Of a DNA stretch of 64,000 nt, positions 47,493 through 58,231 are shown in pieces. The position numbers and the translations under genes are program-made. This DNA is from Tetramitus jugosus (taxonomy: Eukaryota > Heterolobosea > Eutetramitea > Acrasida > Vahlkampfiidae): positions 1 to 64,000 of the forward strand of contig OW569349.1 of NCBI GenBank assembly GCA_937625935.1. Reading direction: 5' to 3'. Position 1 is the first letter of the stretch. Each line of letters begins with the position of its first letter. The notes under the pieces are model-generated. The model made no database searches. It was given only the letters and a program-made list of their open reading frames with translations, and had not been told where the DNA came from.

Positions 47493-50400
47493 ATGGGTGT
47501 TCATGAACTGTTCAAGCTATTGGAGCCAGCAAGTGAACCAATCAAACCCAATGAACTGAATGGCAAAATATTGGCTGTTGATATCTCTGTGTGGATGCAT
47601 CAGTTCATACATGGAACTTTTTTGAGTGAGAGCGATCACCCGGATGGTGAAGATGAAGACAAGGTGGAGCACGACAATATTGCTGCCTATCTCCAAAAAT
47701 TGTTTCTTCGATTTTGTAAATTGTGGTTCTGGGGTGCAAAGATTGTCATTGTGTTTGATGGACAGACACCGTTGCTCAAGAAGAACACTGTTGCTAAGAG
47801 ATTGAAACAGAAGCGTCAAGATGAGAAAAAATTGCATCTCGTGGCCAAAAAGTTGCTCAAGAATCGGCTAGAGGGATTTGCATTGGATCGTGTCACAACA
47901 AAAACGACACCAGCGACAGCGCGAAAGCAACGGCCCAGTGGTGATTATTTGCGCGATGAAGAAGAGTTGGACGATTTTGCACTACCAGGTTATAACAAAA
48001 GGAATGAAAGTAGTGCTGCAAGTTCCTCTATAGTCGGAGAGATCAATGACAGTGTAGATGAAGCTTCCATGTCTCAATTGAGCACACCGGATAAGAAGAA
48101 GGCTTCTTCTGCACTCAGTGAATCAGACATTTATAATGATCCGAGGAATTGGGACTTTGGAGACGCAGCTGTAGACATTGAAACAGTATTTAAAACTCCA
48201 CCATCGACAAAGAGCTCCAAAACTGTGGATTCTGTGTCTCCAAATAGCCAGATCAATAACGATGCATACGACGAGGAAGAAGATCCTGTTTTTGATTACG
48301 ATATAGAGGATATTGATGAGGAAGTGTTCGCGAAGCTTCCAGCGTCCGTACAACAACAACTCTTGAAGAATATGCGTCGATTAAAGAGACGAGCACCGGC
48401 CACGAAAATCTCAACGTTACAAACGCATACACCGGACTCATTTTCCTCCACTCAATTGAGTAATTTTATTCAGGGAAGAAACGCACATCGAAAACTTCAG
48501 AAAATTATGCAGGATGCTCAGGAGGCGAGTCAATTAGAGAAACATTCAAATCTATTAACACCCAAACTCGAAGATCAGTTAGATAATATGGAGTTAATCG
48601 GTGGTCGCTTGGCAAGTGATGAGAACACTCGATTTATCCTGCTCACTACACCTGAAAAGTCTGCGGACAAGGAACAAGGTACCAGGCGCCTCACAAATCG
48701 TTCTTCTTCACAACTCCCTGCTTCTCAACAGTCCGCTTCGTACTCAGGAAATGATACTTATGACCCGCAAGATGAGATAGTTAGCGAGAGAGTAACGTCG
48801 ATAGACGATCGTGATATTCAGATCGATTTTGATACGTATACGCCTAATCCGTCACACGAAGCGAGAGATGATCAACAAATGTTGACAAATGACAATAATG
48901 GAGACGTGATTGTTGTCGAGGATGACAGTGATGATGATTTCGAATCAGTGGGTCTCAATAATGACGATATTGTTATGGAAGTGGACAATAATGATGATGA
49001 TGAATACGAGAGTGCTCTCAACACGACTATGTATGATGAGACGATCACAGTTGATCTAATAGCGAGAGAGTTGTTTCCTGCTTCAATGTTCGAAAGAGCC
49101 AATGTACAAGAGTCTGACATGTTTCCTGCTTCAATGTTTGAAAAACCATCCAACATTGACAGTAGTGAACTCAATCGGACCGAAGAAGTTGAGACAGTAG
49201 TCATAGACATTGTTGAGACAGAAGAAGAATATAGAATAACTGAAGAAGAAATTGGTAGTCAAGACACCGGAATGCAAAAGCTAAGAGTACCTGTCCAGCA
49301 ACAATTACCACTGGAATCTGATGTAAATAGTATCGTAGATAATATTGAGACGATAGCAGAAACTTCTACAATGTCTGTTTCGCGAAGTGATGTAGAGTCC
49401 GTGTCTCTTATACGCACTATTATCGAGGAGATTATTGATGTAGAGGACACAGAAGAAAAACCTGCATCATTTACGATTGAACTGGACGCTACGGAGGAAA
49501 AAATAGACAGGAAGGGTAAGGGACATGTGATTGATGTACATGAAACGGAAGACCGACTGGAGAGAGAGGTAGATATATCGGTTGCTCCTAATCAACACTC
49601 ACCTGTTCTATCTGAGGAGACAATACGTGAACGAGAAGTAATGATTGAACAAATGAGAGAGCAATTAAATAGTGAACAACAAGTGCTCCGAAAAGAACTC
49701 AATCGAGCCAAGAAATCAACTCAAGCCATATCAGAGCATCTGGTAGAGAAAACCAAGGCTCTCCTGCAGGCGCTCGGAATACCATATGTCGAATCTCCTT
49801 ATGAAGCAGATGCTCAATGCGGATATCTCAGTCAACATGGGTTGGTACATGGTGTAGTAAGTGAAGATAGTGATATGTTATTGTTTGGGTGTAGTGTGCT
49901 ATACAGAAAATTATTTGGTCGTGATGACTGCCAAGTTTATTCTTACAAGAATATAGAAGAGCGACTCGGATTGACCAGGAGAGAGTTGATACAACTAGGT
50001 ATGCTATTGGGTTGCGATTACAGTGATGGAGTCCATGGTGTTGGTATTGTGACAGGAATACAAATCTGTGATGCGTTTAACAGACTGGTAGATGCCAAGA
50101 GCTCGTCTCGCAAAAAAACGTTCACGATTACTGACATAATAGCTCCTCTGCAAAAGTTTGCTGAGTGGGTTACTAGCAAAGATGATATGTTTGATGATAC
50201 AGGTGGTTTTAAATTTAAGTTTAGGAATATTAAGCGGAATTTTGTTCTTCCACATGGGTTTCCAGATGAACGAATAGCTGATGCGTTCTTGAATCCAACT
50301 GTTGACAAATCTCAAGAAGAGTTTGCATTCGGTACGTTTGGATCTGACGAGGGAGAAGAAAACATGGTTGGTCTCGATATACAAACATTACATCGATTTG

Positions 50401-50663
50401 GTGCTGAGAATATGAACTGGAGCAAAGATACCATAGATCATCATTTGAATACCCTCGTTGGAGCTTACAAGAAGAAAACTAAACAGCAGAATTCAACTGG
50501 CCCCATGGATTATTATCTTTCGAAACCCACGAACAGAAACATCAGAAGCGAGGGCATTAAGAGAGCAGTGAAAGGGTTGACCTTCAAACGCAAACAGGAG
50601 TCACAATCGAATTCGGATTCATTGGAGTCAGAAGAGCCAACAACGAAAAAGAAGAGAAAATAA
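47493..50663 (+). CDS. ERCC5: XPG/Rad2 structure-specific DNA repair endonuclease
   Basis: 1056 residues, intronless. XPG-N (residues 1-105): MGVHELFKLLEPA, LAVDISVWMHQFI, IVIVFDGQTPLLKKNT. A long acidic, Ser-rich spacer (~125-700) separates it from XPG-I (~750-800): GIPYVESPYEADAQCGYL, then GVVSEDSDMLLFG, and the H2TH region LGCDYSDGVHGVGIVTG (~838-855). Catalytic acidic residues are present. The long spacer marks XPG/Rad2 rather than FEN1 or EXO1; it makes the 3' cut in nucleotide excision repair with TFIIH. The C-terminal QNSTGPMDYYLSK resembles a PCNA-binding box (weak), and the basic tail (KRKQ..., TTKKKRK) is a likely nuclear signal. The spacer contains the duplicated peptide FPASMFE(R/K). 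Confidence 0.92.
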   Translation: MGVHELFKLLEPASEPIKPNELNGKILAVDISVWMHQFIHGTFLSESDHPDGEDEDKVEHDNIAAYLQKLFLRFCKLWFWGAKIVIVFDGQTPLLKKNTVAKRLKQKRQDEKKLHLVAKKLLKNRLEGFALDRVTTKTTPATARKQRPSGDYLRDEEELDDFALPGYNKRNESSAASSSIVGEINDSVDEASMSQLSTPDKKKASSALSESDIYNDPRNWDFGDAAVDIETVFKTPPSTKSSKTVDSVSPNSQINNDAYDEEEDPVFDYDIEDIDEEVFAKLPASVQQQLLKNMRRLKRRAPATKISTLQTHTPDSFSSTQLSNFIQGRNAHRKLQKIMQDAQEASQLEKHSNLLTPKLEDQLDNMELIGGRLASDENTRFILLTTPEKSADKEQGTRRLTNRSSSQLPASQQSASYSGNDTYDPQDEIVSERVTSIDDRDIQIDFDTYTPNPSHEARDDQQMLTNDNNGDVIVVEDDSDDDFESVGLNNDDIVMEVDNNDDDEYESALNTTMYDETITVDLIARELFPASMFERANVQESDMFPASMFEKPSNIDSSELNRTEEVETVVIDIVETEEEYRITEEEIGSQDTGMQKLRVPVQQQLPLESDVNSIVDNIETIAETSTMSVSRSDVESVSLIRTIIEEIIDVEDTEEKPASFTIELDATEEKIDRKGKGHVIDVHETEDRLEREVDISVAPNQHSPVLSEETIREREVMIEQMREQLNSEQQVLRKELNRAKKSTQAISEHLVEKTKALLQALGIPYVESPYEADAQCGYLSQHGLVHGVVSEDSDMLLFGCSVLYRKLFGRDDCQVYSYKNIEERLGLTRRELIQLGMLLGCDYSDGVHGVGIVTGIQICDAFNRLVDAKSSSRKKTFTITDIIAPLQKFAEWVTSKDDMFDDTGGFKFKFRNIKRNFVLPHGFPDERIADAFLNPTVDKSQEEFAFGTFGSDEGEENMVGLDIQTLHRFGAENMNWSKDTIDHHLNTLVGAYKKKTKQQNSTGPMDYYLSKPTNRNIRSEGIKRAVKGLTFKRKQESQSNSDSLESEEPTTKKKRK

Positions 50664-50695
50664 AGTTGAATTTTACTCTGACTATTCTCAAGTGG

Positions 50696-51019
50696 TTAAC
50701 ACAAGTCACTGTCATCGCTCACTTCGTCGCTTGAATCCTTGCTGACCTCTGTAGAAGGATCCTGTTTTTTTTTACGCTGTCGAGTGTCTTGCAAAGATTG
50801 CTTCCGGAGCGAACTCAGAGTGCTCAGGATTGTATCAAATTGTCTCATGACTTCTCGATATTCATTCATGTACTCTGGAATCTTCTCAATCCACTCCTTT
50901 TCGAGCTTAACGAGCTCTTGAGACTCGATGTACCCGGTAGAGAATAATCCCAGAGCTCGTTGCACTTCTTTCATATAGTCTTCCGAGCTCAATGACTGTC
51001 GAGAGTTTTCATTTGACAT
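50696..51019 (-). CDS. Small coiled-coil protein, 107 aa
   Basis: Helical from residue 12 to 70 (EDYMKEVQRALGLFSTGYIESQELVKLEKEWIEKIPEYMNEYREVMRQFDTILSTLSSL), then a basic patch and an acidic Ser-rich C-terminus (STEVSKDSSDEVSDDSD) suggesting CK2-type phosphorylation (inference). The size and layout would fit a subunit of a large complex such as a small Mediator or kinetochore subunit, but I cannot assign one. Convergent with XPG (33 bp between stops). Confidence 0.55.
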   Translation of the reverse strand: MSNENSRQSLSSEDYMKEVQRALGLFSTGYIESQELVKLEKEWIEKIPEYMNEYREVMRQFDTILSTLSSLRKQSLQDTRQRKKKQDPSTEVSKDSSDEVSDDSDLC

Positions 51020-51100
51020 GTTGGCGGTGATATTTAGAGCTTTGAGAAATTTGTTTGTGATCAGTCGAGTTGTTCGGACATTTGATCGCAGCTGTCATGT

Positions 51101-54100
51101 CTATCCACCAAATCCAAGTGCTTCAGATATGGCTAGAATGGTCATCTGCAAGTAAAGAGACAAATTCTTTAGTTCTTTGGCCTTCAACCGACTACTTTGA
51201 GCATTATCGTCAGATGTGGTTGCCTGAAGTTCGCGATATCTTTTGAGCATACTACTCTGTATCTTGTGAATGACCTCGAGATCAACAGAATCATAGTTTC
51301 TCTTGACGATTTTCTGTCTCGATTTTTCAGAAGTATCGATTCTGAACACCCACTGTCTGGTTTGTGTGGCTTCCCTTTCTGTCTCGCTCAGTAAGTTTCG
51401 CTCCTCTTCTGTTGCGTCCTGCGTATATTCGTCAACAATACGCTTATTGCGAATCATGAGAGAATGTATTTTGTTTTCAATAGAATACCTGAATGGTGCA
51501 TACTCTTGGAACATTTCTCTCAATAATTGTACAAATGTAATCTGTCTCTCTCTCAAGAATAGAGTGATTCGAGCAAAGTCCTCAATGAGTGAATCTATGG
51601 ATGGATAGAAGGTTGACAGAATTGTTAGCACATTTTTGATCATATCGCCTCGCAATTGAAACTCTCCCATGGGTTGAATCTCCATCAATGAAGAGCGAAC
51701 TGCAGTTGTGTTGTTGACAGAGTTCACTCCAACATGCTGCAATAATTGTACTAAGACTTTCGGAAGTGGTGACTCTGCTTGAATCATTCCCACAAGGCAA
51801 TACAATGTTGTTACTAGATTTCCTCCTTCGAATAATATTGAAGCTTGATCAAATGCTGTACCGCATCCGTAGTAAGCGACAGTAAACTCTCTCATCTGTG
51901 CAAGATCCATCGCAAAAGGTATGGCTCGAATGTTGTCAATGTTGTAACTCACTCCTGAACGACATACAGGCCTGCTAGCAAACTGACAGCCAGGCAACAC
52001 TGGCAGTATAGTGTATTTTGCGAGAATAGAAAAGTAAAGATCACCGTGACCCTCTTCACTAATCAACTCCTTCCACTTATAGTTGGACAAATGACCACAG
52101 AGCTCAAACACAGTTTGATGTAAGGGATTGGAATCAAATGGAGAAACTTTCAATCGTTGATTCACCACTGATGATACATGAGCAGAATAGATATCGTGAT
52201 AGTGATCCAATGCAGAAGATGCGGTGGCATACCGTCTCAGATATCGATTCTGCTCTGTGTGATCCTCGGACAATGTCGTGTAGGACTGAGAGGCAATTGA
52301 CCGCTTAATGTTGCCTCCAAATCCTCGAGGGAGTGAATCTCCTCTACCTCGATAGAAAACAAATCGTAGGCGGTCACTCTCGCTCTGAATGCTCGAATTG
52401 AGCGTTTGCTCTAGTTTTCCAAGCTCGATACATGCGCGAGAGACTTGTGCATCGGAGCATAGTGCTGATCCATCACGTACAGAATCGGAGTATCCCAGCA
52501 TGACTGTAACAGTTCTATTCCGATAGTTTGTAATATATTGGAGTATGAGAGGTATTTCCAACAATTCCTTCAATATTCTCGGTGCATTTTTCAAGTCCTC
52601 AATCGTTTCATACAAGCCAGTGATATCTTGATGACAGACAAGCTCAGGTCCGCTGTCCGTTTGAGTCAGAGTAACCATTCCGCTCAATTTCAGTAGGAGC
52701 ATGACAACAAGGATATCAGATACATCTTGACACATGCTAATAATAAACTTTCCAACCATGTTTCTGTCAGTGTTTACAGCATCTGCGTAGATGAGTAGCG
52801 ATTGTAAAGTGTCTCTGGACAAGCGTGTCATTTGTGAAAGGAGACTCGGATCGAATTCTAAATCAGGTGATAAGATCAAATCCATGAGCATCCTTCTCTT
52901 CTTACTTTCATTCTCGCTCTTCAACTTGGCGCCATAGGGATGACCAATGAGATTCGCGTACTCTATTACTGTTGCTAGATTTTGGGTGCTCACTTGACGA
53001 AAATCCACCGAGCACATGTGCAATCCAAAAGTGTCCACAAGAATCTTCAAATCTTGCATCTGGGATCTCGCTTGGGACTTGCCATCATTCTTTATGAGAC
53101 TGTCGTACATTACATTAATATCTTCCATGAGCTCCTCGGACGAACTGTATCCAGAGGGACCAGTCAACGTCAGTGATAACAGTGGTTTTGTTGCCTCGCC
53201 TGTTCGATCAGCGATTTCAGAGGTACGATGGAGAGAGTTCGTCAATTTTTCGAGCACATATCTGAGCTTTGCTCGATAAGGTTCTTGGAATTTCACGGTG
53301 TCGATAAATGGAAACTTCTTTGCATCCATCTTCATGCTTTCCAAGAGTTCAGCACTCGCTCTTGAATTATTCAATGACGGTGTGATCATATCCACCATTG
53401 ATCGGACCAACTGAGTGTAGTATTGCAAGACGAACAACTTTTGTTCCACAAATGTTTGATTGGTGAAAGCAGCCGTGACAAAAGGATTACCATCTCTGTC
53501 TCCGCCTTTCCATGTAGAGAAGTGAATTACGGACTTTGAGAGCTTTGGTCTCGTAGGTAGAAGATGCTCCATTCCCAGCTGTCTAAACGTTTTCTTGATC
53601 GTAGACACCCTGTCAGCTCTTGTTGCCTTTGTGATACTCAACCAGAGTGAAGAGAATGTGTTGATCCAATTATTGTCTGATTGAGATATTATGGCTGCAT
53701 TGAACAACCAATACGCTTCCATGACCAATTGCTTACAAAACTTTTGATGCACAGGAAACGATTCAAATATGATTCTATACCGATCCATCAATCGTCTAGC
53801 CTCAGCTGTGACAGTGATCGGCTTGAGTCTCAACTGATCAGACTGCCACACAGACTCGATCTCTGCCTTAATCTTTCTTCTGAGTTGGTTGAGTTGCTCT
53901 CTTCGAATTCTATATTCTGGTGAGTCGAGTGAGATTCTTTGAATAGATACCCACTCTCTTCTCCATCGAATATAGAGATCCAGTATCCTTGTATAGTGCA
54001 GTAAATTAGTGGATCGCTCAGTTTCGTTGGGATGCACCGTACTTACGAGTCTCAGTCGACACTCATTCACAAACTGTTCAAAGGAACGAAATGTTGCCTC

Positions 54101-54724
54101 CAAATCTCTCCCATTTCTCTCATACTCATTCTCCAGATAGGCCATATAACTCTGGAGCACTAACTTTGATCGCAACTTGTTATCTTCGTCCAAACCACTC
54201 AAACTCTGTGATGAGTCATTTCTGGTCAACAACATCAATTTTCTTGGCTTCAAGAAAGCCATACTCTCTTCTTCTAGATCACTCAGATGGATCTTGATGT
54301 GAATTGCTCGAACAACACAGTGCAATATTCTGAAAGTTTTTTGCTTATTATCCAAGGATAGGATCTGATCAAAGCACGATTCTAAGCTACATGTGTCTTC
54401 TTCATCCAGAGACGAAAGAGAGGAGCAAGAGGAGAATTGATCAACAGCAGAGGCAACACTTCCAAAAGATGACGCAACAGACATGCGATGGATCATGTAC
54501 TTCGAGAGCTCCGCTACGTCCGGATCATCTTCATCCATCGACCAGATATCAATCTGCTTCTGAGACAAATTCTTCCAAATCTCCAGCAGTGAATGAATTG
54601 GCTTTGCAGTCTCAATGGTCTCTACATTCATGAACCAAAATTTATCAAAAGGAGCAGCATAGTTGGTGCGATTGAATTTTGCCCTTGTCGTGGGTGTGAA
54701 AGGTGTTGGAGATAGTTCACTCAT
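51101..54724 (-). CDS. PPC: Highly divergent phosphoenolpyruvate carboxylase
   Basis: 1207 residues from MSELSPTPF at 54724; the frame is open to 54838 but the extra 38 residues look like leader. PEPC fixes bicarbonate onto PEP to give oxaloacetate. Core blocks are recognisable: HPNETER with catalytic-type His231 (usual TAHPTE is TVHPNE), WKGGDRDGNPFVT (~405), GYSDSVRDGS (~743; usual YSDSxKDAG), FYRGRGD...RGFGGN (~788; usual FHGRGGxxGRGG) and SRP...(S/N)IRAIPFAMDLAQ (~935; usual RAIPW). The C-terminal QNTG of normal PEPC is replaced by GFGG. It is longer than bacterial enzymes (about 900). Several substrate-loop residues differ, so activity should not be assumed. Confidence 0.82.
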   Translation of the reverse strand: MSELSPTPFTPTTRAKFNRTNYAAPFDKFWFMNVETIETAKPIHSLLEIWKNLSQKQIDIWSMDEDDPDVAELSKYMIHRMSVASSFGSVASAVDQFSSCSSLSSLDEEDTCSLESCFDQILSLDNKQKTFRILHCVVRAIHIKIHLSDLEEESMAFLKPRKLMLLTRNDSSQSLSGLDEDNKLRSKLVLQSYMAYLENEYERNGRDLEATFRSFEQFVNECRLRLVSTVHPNETERSTNLLHYTRILDLYIRWRREWVSIQRISLDSPEYRIRREQLNQLRRKIKAEIESVWQSDQLRLKPITVTAEARRLMDRYRIIFESFPVHQKFCKQLVMEAYWLFNAAIISQSDNNWINTFSSLWLSITKATRADRVSTIKKTFRQLGMEHLLPTRPKLSKSVIHFSTWKGGDRDGNPFVTAAFTNQTFVEQKLFVLQYYTQLVRSMVDMITPSLNNSRASAELLESMKMDAKKFPFIDTVKFQEPYRAKLRYVLEKLTNSLHRTSEIADRTGEATKPLLSLTLTGPSGYSSSEELMEDINVMYDSLIKNDGKSQARSQMQDLKILVDTFGLHMCSVDFRQVSTQNLATVIEYANLIGHPYGAKLKSENESKKRRMLMDLILSPDLEFDPSLLSQMTRLSRDTLQSLLIYADAVNTDRNMVGKFIISMCQDVSDILVVMLLLKLSGMVTLTQTDSGPELVCHQDITGLYETIEDLKNAPRILKELLEIPLILQYITNYRNRTVTVMLGYSDSVRDGSALCSDAQVSRACIELGKLEQTLNSSIQSESDRLRFVFYRGRGDSLPRGFGGNIKRSIASQSYTTLSEDHTEQNRYLRRYATASSALDHYHDIYSAHVSSVVNQRLKVSPFDSNPLHQTVFELCGHLSNYKWKELISEEGHGDLYFSILAKYTILPVLPGCQFASRPVCRSGVSYNIDNIRAIPFAMDLAQMREFTVAYYGCGTAFDQASILFEGGNLVTTLYCLVGMIQAESPLPKVLVQLLQHVGVNSVNNTTAVRSSLMEIQPMGEFQLRGDMIKNVLTILSTFYPSIDSLIEDFARITLFLRERQITFVQLLREMFQEYAPFRYSIENKIHSLMIRNKRIVDEYTQDATEEERNLLSETEREATQTRQWVFRIDTSEKSRQKIVKRNYDSVDLEVIHKIQSSMLKRYRELQATTSDDNAQSSRLKAKELKNLSLYLQMTILAISEALGFGG

Positions 54725-54839
54725 GTTCTTAGGGTGATGCAAGTATTCCTTTTGTTGGTGTTTTGTGCACTTGAGGGAGTTGTATTTCCAACAAAAAATA
54801 AAATTCAACTTACAAAAACTATTTCCGGAGTTGGTCAAC

Positions 54840-55346
54840 TCTGATCCATCGCATGCGTGGGAGATCTCAGGAAGATTGTTCTACTTCCGCCCAAGAAGGC
54901 AAACGAAACGAGCGGATAAATAAGTTTTTGTAACTCGACGATAAATAATTCTAATTGGACGAGGAACCACCTTTGCAGGAACTCCATTTCAATTCCTCTT
55001 CAATGAAGTCGAAAAGGTTGCCATGGTTCATGCTGCAATTCGTTTCGCTGCCCTTCATATCCTCATAGCAGGATACGTACTTTTTGTACCTGTCTTCTAT
55101 GGCAATTGCACATTCCTTTTTTTCACACGTGGATCAGAATTTTTTTTGCTTCCTATCGGATCCGGTAGGAAAATTCCAGTTGCGCGCCCATTCCGTTGGG
55201 TATCGCAGCTTGCATGGTGCAGGGAGGTCTCTGCCAACGCACACGCACGAGAGTCTTCGAGTCCCTGAACACAAAAAAAAAATTGCATCGAAAAACTGTG
55301 AAAAACAAAAAATTTTCCACACCTCACACACCGCCACCCACTCATA
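54840..55346. other. Divergent promoter region between PEPC and ELO genes
   Basis: About 500 bp. Open frames 55023-55268 (+), 55084-55347 (+) and 55097-55439 (-) overlap one another and carry no domain; treated as chance. An A-rich run just before 55347 looks like a 5' leader. Confidence 0.45.
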
Positions 55347-56320
55347 ATGACAACACTCCAAGAATGGTACAACCAATATGAGGTCACCATGACTGAGCTT
55401 AGCAAGCGCAGTGGCTTCTTCATTGATGGATACCCTCATTCAGGCCCTATTGTTGCCCTTGTACTCTATGCTGCAATGCTGGTGTTTTTGCCCAAGATTT
55501 TGGCGCCAAAGAATGGCACAAAGTCATCTCCACCAGGCAAACTACTCAAGTTTATCATGGCATCATGGAACTTGTTACTGTCAGTAGTCAGTGCATTCAT
55601 GGTACTTGGTATTGCCATTCCATACAAGTCAATCTTGCAGGAGAGAGGATTCCTGGGTGGTTTGTGTGATGTGGTTCACGACTTGGACATTCACTCACCA
55701 AAGCTCTTTTGGATTCACATTATCGTCTACAGCAAGTACTTGGAGTTGGTGGATACCTTGTTGTTGATTGTGAAGAATCCATCGAGACCTGTTCCATTCC
55801 TCCACTGGTATCACCACATGACTGTGTTGGCATTCAGTTGGTACGCTGGTGTGTTCAAGTACACTCTGGGATATTGGTTTGGTACCATTAATTGCTTTGT
55901 GCACACAATCATGTACTTTTACTACTTTTTGACCGTATGTATTACGTTGTTTGTTCCTTGCTTGTTTGTTGTTATTGTTTCTGTTGAAATGAACTGTGAG
56001 GATGTATGCTAATGCAAAATGATGATCATTTTTCTCTGTGTGAAAAAAAAAACAAATGGACAAAATAGGAATTGGGATATAGACCGAGCTGGGCCATCGT
56101 CATTACCGTCATTCAAATCCTTCAAATGTTCATTGGTATTGGATTGAACATTATCTGGGCAAGGGAATGGTTGAGTGGCAAACAATGCTTCTGTCATGAC
56201 CCAATTGCAATGCTCGTTGCTGCAACGATCATGTACGGCAGCTACCTCTATTTGTTTGTCTCCTTCTTTGTTAAGAGATACTTTGGTGGATCAAGCAAGC
56301 CAAAGGCTAAACCTGAATAA
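55347..56320 (+). CDS. ELO: ELO-family very-long-chain fatty acid elongase
   Basis: Exons 55347-55934 and 56069-56320 (intron 134 nt, GTATGT...AATAG) join FYYFLT-ELGYRPSW; 279 residues in frame. The ELO signature HWYHHMTV is at about residue 153 (HxxHH), preceded by KYLELVDTLLLIVKNPSRPVPFLHW, and FVHTIMYFYYFLT follows. Six to seven membrane spans, ER. It condenses malonyl-CoA with acyl-CoA, the first step of chain elongation. The end GGSSKPKAKPE lacks a perfect KKxx but is basic. Chain-length preference cannot be told from sequence. Confidence 0.92.
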
Positions 56321-56374
56321 ACGTATCCGAGGATATACATACGTCCAATTTAATAAACAAGATTTATTATCTTG

Positions 56375-58231
56375 TTAGTGTTGAGGACCAGAACGCATCA
56401 AGTCTTGAATCGCCTTGATAGTCTTTGGTGCGATCGACAATAGTTTTGCCCCTGTGCTCGTGACCAGGATTTCGTCTTCAATCCGAACACCAGTAGCTTG
56501 AGCAGCCAAAAATTCTGTGATTCTTGTGCTGTTGATCATGGCTTGTTGATCTGATGATAAGTGAGCGAGCTGGTATTCGTTAAAGTAAATCCCTGGCTCG
56601 ATTGTGACAAACATTCCATTCTTCAGGATTGTGGTGGGGTATACTGTGGTGTCATGCACATCCAAGCCCACTAAATGACCAATGCCATGAGGTTGAAATA
56701 CTTTGTGAATATCGAGCTTTAACGCATCCTCAACACTACCCGCATTGATAACTTGCAGCTTTCTAAGTTGTTCAATTAGGAATTCACTTGCTGAATTCTT
56801 AATATCTGTGAAGTTCGCATCTGGTTTCACTAGCTTAATTGTCAGCTCTTGTATTTCTAACACCGAATTGTACAGCAATGCTTGCATAGAGTTAAATTGC
56901 CCGTCAACAGGGTATGTTCGCGTAATGTCAGATGCATAACCTAGGAACTCTGCGCCCGCATCAACAATAATCAATTGACCCTTCTCTAGAACATCTCTCT
57001 TCTCAGTGTAATGCAAGACTGCCGCATTTTTACCAGATGCAACAATCGGAGTGAATGCTTGCGTTCTCATACCACAATGCTGACAAAATAGTTCAAAATA
57101 AGCGGATGCCTGATACTCTAATGTTCCATTACTAATCTGTTTCATCGTTTGAATGTGCGCGTGACTGCTCACCTCGTGAACCTTCTTCATAATTTTGATT
57201 TCTGATTCGGTTTTGGTATCCCTCATGAATTCAATGACCGATAGGAATGATGTTGAATTATCAGCCTCATAGTCAATTTTTTGATTATCGATCAGCTTCA
57301 TCTCCAACACTTGCAAATCTGCAGTAATCTTATAGGTTTTTCTGCTGTCGTCATCTCCAATCAAAAAATCATTCATTTCTGACTGATATCGAGTAGAGTT
57401 CACTCCATACAGTGCATTGATCTCCTCCAGTGTTTCCTCTGTGTTATCTATCCATGTGGAAACATTCTTGCTAACATCTGGTACAAACAACGTTGTCTCG
57501 CCAGTTGCCAAATCGATTACCACATCGCAATTCGGACGATCTACACCAGTCAAGTACAAGAAGGGCCTACTTTGACGGAATGGCACTACTCTCACATCAA
57601 AAAGGTCTTGTTTTTGTCCCTCGAAATGCACACGAACATTGGTGTCCTTGAGACTCTTGTGATTACTCTTTGAAAGCGTGACAAATTGTTGACGAATACT
57701 GCTGTGCATATCAGATAAGAAGCTCGCATTAAAATACGGTTGTTGAGCATGAGCACCCACACTCCGACTATTTTCTGCATAGTATTGATCCAAGAGAGGA
57801 CATGAAGCAATCTGTGCAAGCTTCCATATGGGTTGTGGAACAGGAGGTGGAGGTGACGGAGAGGGAGAGGGAGATGGTGATGGAATAGGCTTGATTGCTC
57901 TCGATCTTTGAACCATCATCACAAACAAACCAATAAACACAACCAACAACAGGGCCATCAGAGTATTGGACAGAATGAGTAACTTTGATAGAAAATCTCT
58001 CTTTCGTTGAGATTTGATGGCATCTTGGTGCAAGAATTGCAAATCTTCTTGCTCTTCCAGAAACAATTGATGAGCGTCATATTCTTCATCATCAGGGTCA
58101 ATTCCCAAATCGAATGACGGTGGTGCTGCTCTGTGGTCTGCACTCAACTCAAAATTGTGCAATGGTTGATCTCTGTTTTGTTTTTTGGTGTTGCTATCCT
58201 TTTCATCGTCTGAGGCAAATGGATCAAACAT
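56375..58231 (-). CDS. Membrane-anchored Xaa-Pro peptidase (M24B)
   Basis: 618 residues. N-terminal cytosolic tail (~85 residues, acidic), one membrane span (LLILSNTLMALLLVVFIGLFVMMV, ~87-110), then a Pro/Ser stalk (PSPSPSPSPPPPVP) and a luminal/extracellular enzyme: a type II topology. It has an aminopeptidase P N-like domain (~150-330) and an M24 metallopeptidase core with the five ligand sites: VDAG (~425), DITRTYP (~437), HGIGHLVGLDVHD (~514), EPGIYF (~541) and RIEDE (~585). It removes residues before or after proline. Membrane anchoring is unusual for prolidase and more like a type II relative of aminopeptidase P. Prolidase versus aminopeptidase P is unresolved. Confidence 0.85.
   Translation of the reverse strand: MFDPFASDDEKDSNTKKQNRDQPLHNFELSADHRAAPPSFDLGIDPDDEEYDAHQLFLEEQEDLQFLHQDAIKSQRKRDFLSKLLILSNTLMALLLVVFIGLFVMMVQRSRAIKPIPSPSPSPSPSPPPPVPQPIWKLAQIASCPLLDQYYAENSRSVGAHAQQPYFNASFLSDMHSSIRQQFVTLSKSNHKSLKDTNVRVHFEGQKQDLFDVRVVPFRQSRPFLYLTGVDRPNCDVVIDLATGETTLFVPDVSKNVSTWIDNTEETLEEINALYGVNSTRYQSEMNDFLIGDDDSRKTYKITADLQVLEMKLIDNQKIDYEADNSTSFLSVIEFMRDTKTESEIKIMKKVHEVSSHAHIQTMKQISNGTLEYQASAYFELFCQHCGMRTQAFTPIVASGKNAAVLHYTEKRDVLEKGQLIIVDAGAEFLGYASDITRTYPVDGQFNSMQALLYNSVLEIQELTIKLVKPDANFTDIKNSASEFLIEQLRKLQVINAGSVEDALKLDIHKVFQPHGIGHLVGLDVHDTTVYPTTILKNGMFVTIEPGIYFNEYQLAHLSSDQQAMINSTRITEFLAAQATGVRIEDEILVTSTGAKLLSIAPKTIKAIQDLMRSGPQH

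Noticed and set aside
55023-55439. Three overlapping frames in the PEPC-ELO spacer
   Set aside because: Mutually overlapping on both strands and compositionally random; likely chance.
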